Assembly (NCBI RefSeq): GCF_042242105.1
Contig: NC_092035.1
Span: forward strand, 3,807,477 to 3,871,476
Length of the DNA stretch: 64,000 nt
Direction: 5' to 3'
DNA from: Pempheris klunzingeri
Lineage: Eukaryota > Chordata > Actinopteri > Acropomatiformes > Pempheridae
Shown here: piece after piece, positions 51,438 to 62,800 of the stretch
How positions within the stretch are numbered: the stretch's first letter is position 1
Layout of the letters: each line of letters opens with the position of its first letter
The notes under the pieces: model-generated
The model's database searches: none
Seen by the model: only the letters and a program-made list of their open reading frames with translations
What the model was told of the DNA's origin: nothing
Translations under genes and position numbers: made by a program

Positions 51438-52683
51438 AAAATCAAGCATTGCCCCAAACCTGTGAGTCATCATTAACCTCCATTAATGTGAAGGAGTGTT
51501 ATGGTTACTTTACCCCTTTGTCGATTTAACCGTATTAAAGTATGTCCTCTAAAGGCCACCGTATGCTCCCTTCCAATGCAATCACGCCACACTGCTGTTT
51601 GTACACTGTACAGGTGATTAGCAGTTTCACCACTGATTTGTTTCCCCGCTGTGCACTATATTACTGTGCTGTTACCCGAGTGTCTGGGTTTACCCGTTCA
51701 TGGTTGGTCGTGAAGTCACCCTCCCATTGTAATCATGTTCACAAGTCTACACTGTCTTTTAGATTCTCTTGACATCATGGTCATCTCTGTGTCCTTGTGC
51801 TGTTTTCTGGTTCTTAGCTGGACAGATTAGTCAAATAAAGACACAAAATGCTTATAATCAGGGCATATAGTCCAGATCCAGTCATGCTGTAAGTATGTAC
51901 ACCTCCTGTAACCTGGACATCTCTGATTCAATGTGGTGTGTCTTGTTTCTAATGGCAGAGACCTCTCTGGGTCAGAGTAAACCTTGCTTTTTCTTACTAT
52001 GAAGGATGCTATGAAGATACCCTACGATCTAGTGAGCTAATATTTTCAACATTTCAACAAGCCACTGAAAGGTCCATGTCAGAGGACCATAGAAGGTAGT
52101 ACAATGTGGGACAGGGCTACAATACAGGCAGCAGTAACGAGTGCTTCCCACTGTTGGGGCTCTTGTCTCGGACACGCTCACGACAAAAGATGAAGGGGTG
52201 CGACTTCCAAATCCCCACAGTGATCAGAACACATGGAATAGCATAAAAAAAACACAACACGCATGCCATTACAGGGCAACACACACTAAGCCTCCAGGGT
52301 TTGGAGACCAAAGTAAAGACAATCAGTTACTGTCCATGTGGAAATGACATGCAATTGAAGTCCTCAGCTATGCCAGGGCCATACTTGTCATTATGGTACG
52401 GACACTGTCCTCCGTCTTACTTGTGCTCTGCATAGCTTCTATGATTCCAGGACATTCCTCTGGCATATAGTCAGGTACATCCATGCCACCTGTCTCTGAG
52501 TCTCTGTGTATCTGGTCCAGGTGCTTTCAGCCAACATTCACAGTCCTGTTTAAGGTTCTCTGTCTTAAATTCATTGGTTCATAGTCCTACATCCAGCTCT
52601 TGAAACCTTAATCAGATGTACAGATTCAGCGTCTTCCTACAAAATTGTTACTTGTCTTATGAATCATTTCTCCTTCTGCCCCC

Positions 52684-53368
52684 TCAACATTTCTTCACCA
52701 GACAGTGTTTGAAGGCGGAGGGTCTGGAACCTAGTGTGCAGCCCTTGGACAGTTTCCCATCCCGGTCTTTACACTGAACTGTCCGACTCTGCCAGCCAGT
52801 GTCACAAGTCCTGGAGCAGGTCATCCAGGACCCTGTTACCCACTGGGGCCCTGGGGTTGCAGTCGAGGGACCTGGAGCTGTAGGTGGGGGAGTGGAGGAA
52901 GATGTAGTGGTGCTACGGGTGGTGGTGGTGGTGGTGGTGGTTCTCGTCGTGGTTGAGACTGTTGTAGTGCTTTGCGTAGGGGTCGACTTTGGGTTTGGGA
53001 TGAGCGGAGCTGATGGCAGCTGTGGAGCTGTCCGGCGGGGCATAAAGAAGCTATAACGAACATCTAGCGGCTTTTTAGCGTCTGTCGCTAGAATCTGGAC
53101 CACCAGTGCTTCTTGGAGAGCCCCGGGCCCCATGCTGTGAAGCCACTCATCCCGTTGGCTCCAGCCGCTGTAGTTGAGCACAGAACCGTTGAGTGGGATG
53201 ATTGTCTCTGAGGTGGAGATCATGAACTTGCCGTTTAGGAGGTATTCGCCGTTGGGCCGCCGGAGGGCCAGGTAGGCGGTGTAGCGCGTCTGGTCCTTGG
53301 CCTTGTGCTGACGGACTTTGACGTGGGTGGAGCCTGCAGGGATCTTCACCACATCTGTGTAGCCCTTA
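52684..53368 (-). CDS. adamts5: adamts5 exon 8: spacer, Thr-rich insert, last thrombospondin repeat
   Basis: 685 nt with TGA at 52684-52686. Spacer [20 protein letters not shown] and [17 protein letters not shown]; a Thr/Ser/Pro-rich linker (about 52848-53000) roughly 39 residues longer than human; then [18 protein letters not shown]. Ends HCLVKKC. Confidence 0.95.
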
Positions 53369-56300
53369 CTGTTTGGCAAGAAGCAAAGTAGAAGGGAGGT
53401 CAGATCAATATGTAAAACAGTGTGAAACAACGGTTGCATCACCTCAACAACAAATCTGAAGCGACGTAATTGTGGCCAAATGTTCAGACTGAATTGCCAC
53501 TTTAAAATGCTGAACAAATTGAAGATGTGGACAAAGACTCAGAGGTCTGGGAGCAGGCTTAGCTTGTTCTTCAAGTGGAGAACAACTAACTGTGAACAAA
53601 CTGAATAGACATGAACAAATGAATTATTTTGAACAATATACATTAGTTGTCATTTGTTAAAACAGCTACTTGAGGCTACATGTCTGTTTAGTCACTGTGA
53701 CTACAAGGCCTGAGCTTTGAATGCATGCAATCTTGTCTAATCTTGTCTTACCTCTTCTTGGTGAAGTTGCCCACAACACGTATACATCCTGTGCTGTCGC
53801 CTCCACATATACCACACTTGTCAAACTGGAGCTTGGAGCCGATGATGCCGTCGCAGCCCGTCCGTACACACTTCCCTTTCACGCACACCGAGCTGCTGTA
53901 AGGACGACACTCTGTCCCGTCTACCACCTGCAGACAAACAGTTGAAAAAATACTTAATATTTTCATTAAATACACTGCATCATCTATTATTGTTTTTAAC
54001 AAACTCACCCTCTGAGAGAACACCACGTAGTATCCAGTTCCTTTTGCTCTGCAGGTCAACTTGCACACATCTTTAGGAAGGACTCCTGCGTACTTAGGCA
54101 CCCACTCAACAAAGGTCTTCACCCCTTTAGGATCCGTCTGGGGACCGTTGCGCACCTCACATTGCTCCTGCCGGAAACTCTTATCTGGAAAAACAGGTTC
54201 CATTATAAAATGAAGGACTGTATATTTAGTATGATGCATAAACATCAGCTTCTAATCAAGCACTCACTCGATGCTGGACATGGTGTGACGTTGCAGGACC
54301 GATAGATGGCTCTCTTGCCCGTGCAGTAGCGGCCGTTGTTCCGTGGTGGCGGGTTGTTGCACAGACGCTGGGCGAACTGCACCCCGCCTCCGCAAGTTCT
54401 GGAGCACGCACCCCAAGGACCCCAAGAACTCCAGCTGCCATGGTTGGACGCCTAGGAGGAGGGAGGGCAGGAGCGGGGAGAGGTGATAAGAGTTGGCGGT
54501 AATGACAGCAGAGGGGAGATCAGAGCGTAGAGAGGGATGAAGAGAAAAGAAAGAGAAAAAAGAGGACATTAGAGAGGACAGTCCGTGCTTATCAGACATG
54601 CTGGTTGCTGGCCAAGCCACGTGTCGCAGGGAAAGCCCTTCAGAGAGAGATTTGCGGTAACGAAAAATGTGGCAAGCACTGTGGTGTGGAAAAGAGACAG
54701 ACAGAAAGGGAACAAGGCCATCCTCATGTGATAAAGCCGTTCATTAAGACGGCATGACTGGATCTGTGGTAAAACAGCTCACATGCTTCCTCTGCAGAAC
54801 AGCCTGAATGAAATTCTTCAGGTGCTTATTTTTTGGGTTTTTCCATCCAGTGCATGAATCATCAGTGATACAAATGACTAAATAAGTAGCATGCAACATT
54901 TTATGAGACAGAGTTGATTCTATAATCCTGAAGTTCTGCAAAGCGTCTTCTGAAAGAGCTTTTCCATTTAGTTCCACTGCTGAGTCTTTATAGCACTTGA
55001 ACCGCTTCTTTCCACAGTAAAAGCTACTTAATCTGCAATCATACTACAAGAAATATATCAAGGTTAAAAGACTAAAATGGAGGGGCTTAACGTGGCTCCT
55101 CGCAGTAAAGCGGTCGTCATGCGAGGCAGTGAAAATGAAGCGGGTCAGAACTTGGGCAGCATCCACACAAGTAGCCGTCTGCCAAGGATTGAGTCAGACG
55201 TCATGTGACAAATAACCACAAAGAAAATGCTCTTTCTCTCCTTCCCATTCTTTTTGACTTTCACTCCCCAACACACACTCACTCACACACACACACACAC
55301 ACACACAGACAGCTTGCCAAGAACAAATTTGGTCCTTTAACTCATTGAGGCCTAATTCAATTTAGATCTGTTAAAGGAAGGCCAGGAGAACAAATAGCAC
55401 AGATCAGCAGTGACATAAATAAACCAGACCACACAATGAAGTCACACAAAGGAACCTGTGACAGTGTGTCTCGCTACCTCTCTGCCCTGAGGACTTTATA
55501 TTACCTTTATTCCTTTTTATCTTCAAGTCAAGCTCGAACAATGTGGAAATTAGTGCTTAAAATACCAGTTTTTGAACTATAAAAAGGAGTCTATTTTGGA
55601 TTTTAGTCATTTTCATCTCTCTCCACGCCATCTTACCGAGTAGTGCCTCTTGCGGGTCTTGTCCACACACTTTCCCTGCAGGCAGATGCGTCCCTTCCCA
55701 CAGGGCGTTCCCTCCACGGCCGGCAGCTTCTTGGTGAGACACACCATCTGTCCCTGGCGGATCACGGCGCACCACAGACGAGAACACACGTCCATGCCTG
55801 GGCAAACCGTGTACTCGGGGCCAAAGGCCAGGCGACACTGGCGGACGGCGTCGTAGCTCTGCCCCGGGAGCTCCTCAGGGCCCAGCAGGGGCTGACGAGG
55901 GGAGTCTAGGAGACACTCAGCTGTGGCAGGAAAGGAGGAGGAGGAGGAGGGAATTTTAGAAAATGCTCTGAAACCTGCTGGTAATTGGTGGGCGAAAAGT
56001 CGACTGACAAGCTGGGCCTCAATGACCTTTTTCTCAATAAAAGCGCTGGAGCAGCAGCAGATACCGTCAAGCTTGAAACATTGCTGTTGCTACATGAATT
56101 ATGCCGAAAGCGATGGAGTTGGCGATGGAGCAAATGTCAACTGACAAAGTTTTATGGGGGTTAGGAATTAAACCTTGATCATGAACTTGATAAAACTTGA
56201 TGCAACGGGAACAAAAAGTATGAGTCATCTTGATTTCCTGCCACTGATCTGTCTTTGGCTGCACTGAAACTACAGTCTTTAACAAGTTAATAGGACTATA

Positions 56301-57035
56301 AATAACCCTATTAAGAGAAATTGCAGTTTTGTAAGTAAACAGCTCTCAGTGGTACTGTGGGACAGAAATTTGTAGATGGAGAACATTAAACTTCTGCAGA
56401 CTGGGAAAAGTTCTCACTATTCAAAGAACTGCAGATGTTTGCTGAACCACAAGCACAGACTGTTTCTTTCCGCCTTTGTTGTTCTACATTTTCTCCCACG
56501 CTCACCGTTGCCATCGTCAAAGAAGTCAGTGATGGTAGCCGAGGTGCAGCGGCTCCAGGGTTTGGAGGCGTCGATGGAGGTGAGGATGGAGGACATGAGC
56601 CGCTTGTCGCTGTTCACTCCAAAACGCTCCTCGCAGAACTTCGAGTCGTCATGGGACAAACCGAGCAGATGACCTGGGGCGTGGAGAGAGAGGACACCAT
56701 GTGCACAATTTGAGCTGAGGAGGCTTGACTTGAGATTGCACATGCAGCAAGAATGCTAAAAGAAAACACAGCGAGTGCTCAGGTATCAGGTGTATGATGT
56801 CAGACAGTACTCCCGTGATATTAATCAACAAGTGAGATGTGCTGACAGATGTGCATGTGCCTGCCCCAACGTGCTTACATCTATGTGTGTATCCATGCCT
56901 ACCTATCTCATGCGCGACAGTGAATGCAGCGTGAAGCCCGTCGTCCTCGATGACGGCGCAGCTTCTCTCTGGAGAGCAGATGGTGCCGACGTCCGCCATG
57001 CCCAGGGTGTCGCAGGAGTGGTGGCCACAGAGATC
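52684..57035 (-). CDS. adamts5: ADAMTS5 metalloprotease, 5'-partial CDS (last 7 exons, 601 aa seen)
   Basis: Secreted zinc protease, the main aggrecanase type (aggrecanase-2) in mammals and also a versicanase. Exons in transcript order: 56903-57035, 56506-56673, 55637-55920, 54268-54451, 54009-54184, 53752-53927, 52684-53368; 1806 nt, phases consistent. The visible part starts [17 protein letters not shown], has [14 protein letters not shown] with all zinc ligands, disintegrin-like region, central thrombospondin repeat, Cys-rich, spacer and a single C-terminal thrombospondin repeat ([12 protein letters not shown]), the layout of ADAMTS5. Signal peptide, prodomain and first half of the protease domain must lie in exon 1 beyond position 64000, since no matching frame is found from 57036 on. 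Eight exons in total would equal human ADAMTS5. A threonine-rich insert before the last repeat is unusual. Confidence 0.96.
53752..53927 (-). CDS. adamts5: adamts5 exon 7: Cys-rich domain
   Basis: 176 nt; [20 protein letters not shown] and [14 protein letters not shown]. Ends KKS across the junction, matching human. Confidence 0.95.
54009..54184 (-). CDS. adamts5: adamts5 exon 6: Cys-rich domain
   Basis: 176 nt; [33 protein letters not shown] and GTGYYVVFS. An 81-bp intron separates it from exon 7. Confidence 0.95.
54268..54451 (-). CDS. adamts5: adamts5 exon 5: central thrombospondin repeat
   Basis: 184 nt; [20 protein letters not shown] then [20 protein letters not shown], as in human ADAMTS5. 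Ends in phase 1. Confidence 0.95.
54452..56505 (-). other. adamts5 introns 3 and 4 (non-coding parts)
   Basis: Introns of 1185 bp (54452-55636) and 585 bp (55921-56505). A CA run lies at about 55288-55307. No conserved coding element or recognised repeat is seen. Confidence 0.65.
55637..55920 (-). CDS. adamts5: adamts5 exon 4: disintegrin-like domain
   Basis: 284 nt; starts [20 protein letters not shown] and contains [14 protein letters not shown] and [17 protein letters not shown], matching human. Confidence 0.96.
56506..56673 (-). CDS. adamts5: adamts5 exon 3: zinc site and Met-turn
   Basis: 168 nt; [15 protein letters not shown] completes the zinc-binding motif, [15 protein letters not shown] contains the Met-turn, and it ends ITDFFDDGN. 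Confidence 0.96.
56903..57035 (-). CDS. adamts5: adamts5 exon 2: catalytic domain
   Basis: 133 nt, phase 0 in. Codes for [38 protein letters not shown] and TVAHEIG, nearly identical to human ADAMTS5. Confidence 0.96.
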
Positions 57036-59184
57036 CTGGACAAAGGAAATACTGTAAGTTTAAGTGGGAAAGTCTTCACCTCGATACTTGTGGAGCGATA
57101 AGACATTATGGGAAGAATCCCTAAAAAGATGAACCAGCCATTGTATCGCCCTATTCAACCCCCACCTGACTCCACTGACAAAAACAGCAATCTTACCTCG
57201 CAGAGCCTGTGAGTGGCTGGTCTACTGCTTCTTCATCATATTGTTACACAAATACTGTGCTGCATCTGAGCTAAACCTTTACAATACCGAAGTCACACAA
57301 TAACACAAACTCATTGATTGAGACCTACAATTATTATGTTAAATTATTGTTTTTGTCAATGGAGTCTGGTGGCTTTGAACTGGGTGATATAGGGGCTATT
57401 TCCCATTGACCAAAAAGGATCTGACTATTTTATTTTGTCATTTCAAACCCAAAATATGTAAAAATAGAGCCCAGGTTTAGAAATACCAGAGTCGACCTTT
57501 AGTCAGTGCCACTGGCTGGTGACGCATGCTATAGAAGCAGGTATGTAAACACACGATTAAGAAGTAGTGCACCATAAGTCATTGTGACAGCACTAAATTC
57601 AAGGTTAATAAAGCTGAAGGCTTGTGAGAGACAGCTTTAAAAAGGACAGTCAAAATCAATGCGGCAGAGATCCACGCCCCAAAAACATTGAACACAACAC
57701 CTCCCATAATGCAATGCTTTAGAGCCTCCCTGGATTTCAAACTCTACAACCCAAGTTTGTAATACGAGCCAAGCTGAGATATTCAAGTGACGTCACTTGT
57801 GTAAGGCCGAGCAGCACTTCCTATGACTAGATTATGTAAAATCTATCTGTGTCTCTGTGATTTTGCTTCCATTGCTTTTAATGCCCACTTCCTCCCTCTG
57901 CCTGCATCTCTCTTTCTGCTTCATGGGGTGTCAGTACACAGCATTGATCTTTGTTTTGATTCCCACACATGTCCATGCAGATGAGGCCTCAGGGTGCTCA
58001 GCCTGGCCCTGCTGAGTGCAGCGATCAATCAGTTAATCATACCATCACATCAGACCAAGCCCGTCTCCACATGGGCCCGTGCACATGTGCATACACACTC
58101 ACGAAGCAGCTCAGCATGCTTAGAGCGCACAAAGATGGACGGAGATAAACATCCGACACACACACGCACGTGCACACACACACACACACGTACATCCCGT
58201 GGAGAGGATGAATCGTCATGTTAAGTGGTGCTGACAGGCCTGCTGGGTCGTGTGTGAGAGGCTCTCCGGGGAGGGTGTTTACCCGTTCCGGGCGGCTCGG
58301 TTTGGAACAAACCGCCTTGTGTTCTGTGCTCACACACTTGACTGACTGGGTGGGACCACCTCACAAGCACACGCACGCAATTACACTCCCATGCACACGA
58401 CTGTAAGAAAGAACGTGCACGTAAATAAATGGGCACACACAGAACCACATATAAATGCAAGCACCAAACTGTGCTTAAGTTTCTCTGAACTTTTCTACGT
58501 GCAGACAAGCTCAAAAATTACAGAGAGAAGTCTGTTTGTTTTGAATGAGACACTGAGAATGTATGGAGAAGTTTGTCTTCACATTTTGTCTGTTTCTCTT
58601 TCCCAGTTTCCCACACTCTCTCACCCCGATGCTCTTTACACCTCCCTCCATTTCATTTATTTATTCATTCACCCACCTCCTAAGCTCCGGTACGTAAAAC
58701 TGCTTTCGTTCTGATGCTGCGCGTACACACGGCTTTCGTAGTCACAACAGTGTAACAGGAAACACGTGGGCGAAAAGTAGAAAAATAGGAAACGCCCATT
58801 TGAAATTAAATGGTGACATGTGAGAAATATCTGAAATGACTCCAAAACTCACATCCCTATCTAAGTATTATTTACAAGTCCCTTCCCAGCTTTGTTTTCA
58901 TCCAAAGGCCTCTGACACGAGTGAACGAGAAATAAGTTCAGGAATCAGACACTGGGGGTGGGGGGATTTGGGGGGGGGGGATCGGTTGAGGCATGCAGGA
59001 AATTAAAGAGAAAGAACTGAGAGAACAGGGAGTTACAGAAATATTGGCAGAAATAACAGGAGAACAGGTGGCAAGCTGGTTGCTTCAAGATCAGGAGACG
59101 ATCAGAGCTGTGTATGTGTGTGTGTTACAAGTCCACTTGCAATCTAAGCCAAGGCTTGTGTTAAACAAACAGCCAGCCAGACCA

Positions 59185-59185
<1 letters not shown>

Positions 59186-59225
<40 letters not shown>
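59186..59225. repeat. CA microsatellite
   Basis: About 20 units in adamts5 intron 1. Confidence 0.9.
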
Positions 59226-59229
<4 letters not shown>

Positions 59230-59500
59230 ATCCCTCTTGCAGAGTGAGGTCAGAGTGAGTTTAGCTCAGTCTGTGTGATGAAAACACACTGCAGGCTGAT
59301 TCAACAAACCTGCTAATCAAAAGCAACAAAAATCAGCCCTCCATCACTGAGTGGACGGGTCACTAATGAATGGTCACAAGTGATTGGCAGGTTGTCAAAC
59401 AATTTCATTGTCATGGTACTTTATACTTGCTCTCTATTTCAGTGGGAAAATGGTACTTTTAAACCCACACAAGCTGCAGACCTCTAACGATGGAACTATT

Positions 59501-59825
59501 GATTGATGTTCCACCACTTTGGTCCAGACTCATATGGGTTAGCTCTAATTATTGGATCGATGGCCACGAAATTTGGTACAGGCCTCCATGGTCCCCAGAC
59601 AATGTTTTTTGTAATAACTTTGGTAATTTCTTAACTTCAACATGTTAATTTTACTTGTAAAACTAGTGACATTCCCATCAGCCTCAGCAGTACTTTGTGC
59701 TTAATGCTAATGTTAGCAAAGTAACAAACTAGACTAAGATGGCAAACATACATATCTCTGAAATATCAGCTTGTTAGTGTTACCAACATTGTTTACATTA
59801 GCATTTAGCTAAAGCACAGCTGCAT
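59501..59825. repeat. Teleost interspersed repeat (ACGAAATTTGGTACAGGC... type)
   Basis: Contains CATTCCCATCAGCCTCAGCA, AAACTAGACTAAGATGGCAA and CATTAGCATTTAGCTAAAGC in the order of a very common fish repeat, with a 5' part resembling CCACGAAATTTGGTACAGGC. Degraded, no ORF. Confidence 0.7.
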
Positions 59826-62800
59826 GCACGCAGCTCAAAAGTGGTCCCAATGCTGTTCCCTGTGGAACACTGAATTTAACCTTGAAACAGGAGGATACAA
59901 CATTATTATAAAGAGAGAAGAATTGAGAATTTGTTTGAGCAGAGCCAGACATGCATCAGCAACCTTGAGGCCCATAATGATCTAGAGATGCTCTAAGTGG
60001 ATGACATGGTCCAAAGTGTCATCAGTTAGACACATGCCAGATCAAAACACAACTCTGACTGGTTGAAATGAGTAAATGGTGTTACTTTACTCTGCATGGA
60101 AACATGAACCAGCCTAGAGTCAGTGCAAGCCTCGTCTAAAGTTTCCTTTGAGCAAACAGGAGTGCATCACAGTGTGAAGAGGGTGAGGCTAATGTCTTGT
60201 TACCGAGAACTCTCTGACCACTTGTGTAAGCTGACAGACTCGGAGGCTGGGTGGAGGGTTTGGGATCCAAGAGCTGTCTGCAGGCTGTCAGCATCTGTCA
60301 GTCGAAGTATAGCATGTGTGAAATATCAAGAACCGTTAAAGCAAATAGAAGGACTAGCTGTGACGGGGGCGAGGGCTGGGAAATGTACACTTCAATGTAC
60401 AGACACACATAAACACATAGAGGAGGAGGGAGGGGTGGGGGAGACAAGTGCACAGGAAAGGGAGGAGTCCAAACTATGCACGTGTGCACATACCCACATG
60501 GTGGAAAAGAATGTGTATATATACATGCTGTGTCTATATCAGTGTCAGTACATAAAGGCTTTCCCTCTGTTTCTGCAAACTCTTATAGTTTATCAACTTT
60601 CAATGGAACCATACGGTGTTAAGTACAGAATTATCTTTGAACAGTTTGATTATTCTTACATAACTTTGTGTACACGCAATTTTGATCACGGCGTGGCGTT
60701 TTTTCTGTATTTTCAACTGCATTTCCAACAAATGCAGGTGGCTCGGGCGTCGTCATGTCACCTGCGACATTTCTGGTGTTTAGGCTTATTCTTTTACCCA
60801 AAATGCTTTACAGATTCACCTCTAATTCCTTCAGTTCAGATGGGAATTTCTGCACAAATGAAATCCTCTGTACTAGCGAGCAAAGACTTGAATTCTCACA
60901 TCTTGACTTGAAAAAATAACCCATTGCTACAAAAACACGATGTGTAGCCTAATATTGAGATTAATATAATCCACTCATGCCCTTATTTTGTATTCAGTCT
61001 GGTCTTGGCGGTCAGCTAAATGCCCTAAAATCTAAAGGCAACATGTGAAAAAAAACAAAATCAAGTTTTATGAGGTACTGTGTTTCGCATGTATTCTAAC
61101 AAATGTGACAGTGGCCCAACCTCAACCTGGGTTGAAAAGGTCAGCGCTTAAATATCACCAGCATCACAAGTATGTGCTAGCAATGTCTATCCAAATATTT
61201 GAGCTATTGCTGCAAGAAAAAGAGAAAAATAATGTATGTCAATATCTCCACAGCTCTGCAGCTCCCTCCAACCATCTTACATAAGGGCTTTGTCTACTGT
61301 CCGAGCTCACAGCGAGTGAACACAGCCATGCATAACAGTTAATGTTCCCATATACACAGATACACACTCAGAACAGTCCCCAGTCCCCTCAATGTGCCCG
61401 TTGTTTTGTTCCGGTGCTGGTATGTGTGGAACAGGGTGACACGGCCGCACGGGTCAGCTCACTGCGGGTACGGGGTGTCGGGGTAATTGGACCTGACCAC
61501 AAAGAGACGAGTTCCCTCCAAGTCTGTGCACTCCTGCTGCTGCCCCCCCCTACCCTGCTCTCCCCACCCCATCTGGGAACAATGGTCTGACTTCACAGTC
61601 ACAAAGTCTTCACTGAGCTTCAGTTCTACTTCGCAATCAACTTCACAGTCGCTCCAAATACACATATGAAGCGGATTATTTCTTTTGACACATAAACTAC
61701 CATTTGGTTACTTCTGACATTCAGAACAATGGAACACTAGACAGACCGTTTCCTAAAGCACATCTGAAATGAATCTACGGTTTCCACTCAAGTTACAATG
61801 TTATTTTCCTGACAAGTCTGGAGATCAACACTATACCATGCCTCATATATCCAACTTAGGCCTGTCTTTTCTTCTTTCTCCACTCAGTCTGCAGCTAGGT
61901 AACAGCTACCTGATCCAAATAGTTTTCCTCCTGACTGGCATCCCGTCACTGGAAACTCTAATGGCTCTACGCTGTTTGTAAAAAGACTAATCTTGAGCAG
62001 CTCTGGACACTGTGCGGGGATCTCCTCTGACAGCCATTCTTGCCAAATGATTAATGGCCAAATGAAAGTGTGGTTCTTGTAAAGAACGGGGCACAACAGC
62101 TTTTTTTTTCTGCCAAGATGTCAGCATCTTCACATTCTGCCTTTGTCACACCTTAGCTGCAATGCAAATGAGAGCCGGCGGATTTTCCAGCAGTGCTTAG
62201 ATGTAAACTCACCCCAGCCCTGCTCGTCTGGCCATTATAGTGATCAACCAGGTAAAGTAGCAGCAGTTTAAGCACTCAGCCAAACCACAGATTCCTCAAA
62301 ATGGCCTTTAATAGCCATAGAGTTCAAAGGTCAAAGTTAAAGTAAGGCGGTGGCTGCTTTCTTTGGCCTATTAAGGTCACGACCCTGAAGTCAAGTCATG
62401 CATTAGCTATGTACCTACTGCACACTGGCCATACTTAGGTGCAGTTACGCTCATTTGTCCTGCACAAATGCAACAGATAAAGATCAGGAATCCACCACGT
62501 AATCTTTCTCAGAGCTCTGTGCTGTGTTACAGGGGGCAGCGGCAGCAGGAGAGGGATCGCCTGCTTCTTCTGCCGACAGGTAACATCTACAGCTCGACCT
62601 CCACGCTAAAAAGGTGAGACGTGCGTGAGTGATGATCGGGAGACAGGTTCATTAATAATGCAAGTGCTGCGACAGGCAAGACATTCTGGTCTATAAAGTG
62701 AATATTGACCTTTTATTAGTCTGGGTTTCAGTAGAGCTGTGTCTTCCTCTCAAAAGAACTAAAATCATGTGCAAACTCTGCAGACTTCAAGGTTGTTTGG

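Larger units (their letters stand above)
49741..52683 (-). other. adamts5: adamts5 3' UTR and flank (end uncertain)
   Basis: Sequence after the stop. Candidate minus-strand poly(A) signals are ATTAAA near 50987 and AATAAA near 50763 and 49758-49763. Mammalian ADAMTS5 has a very long 3' UTR, so the distal one is possible. Contains a CA tract (51400-51435) and the inverted-repeat element at 50379-50964. Confidence 0.4.
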
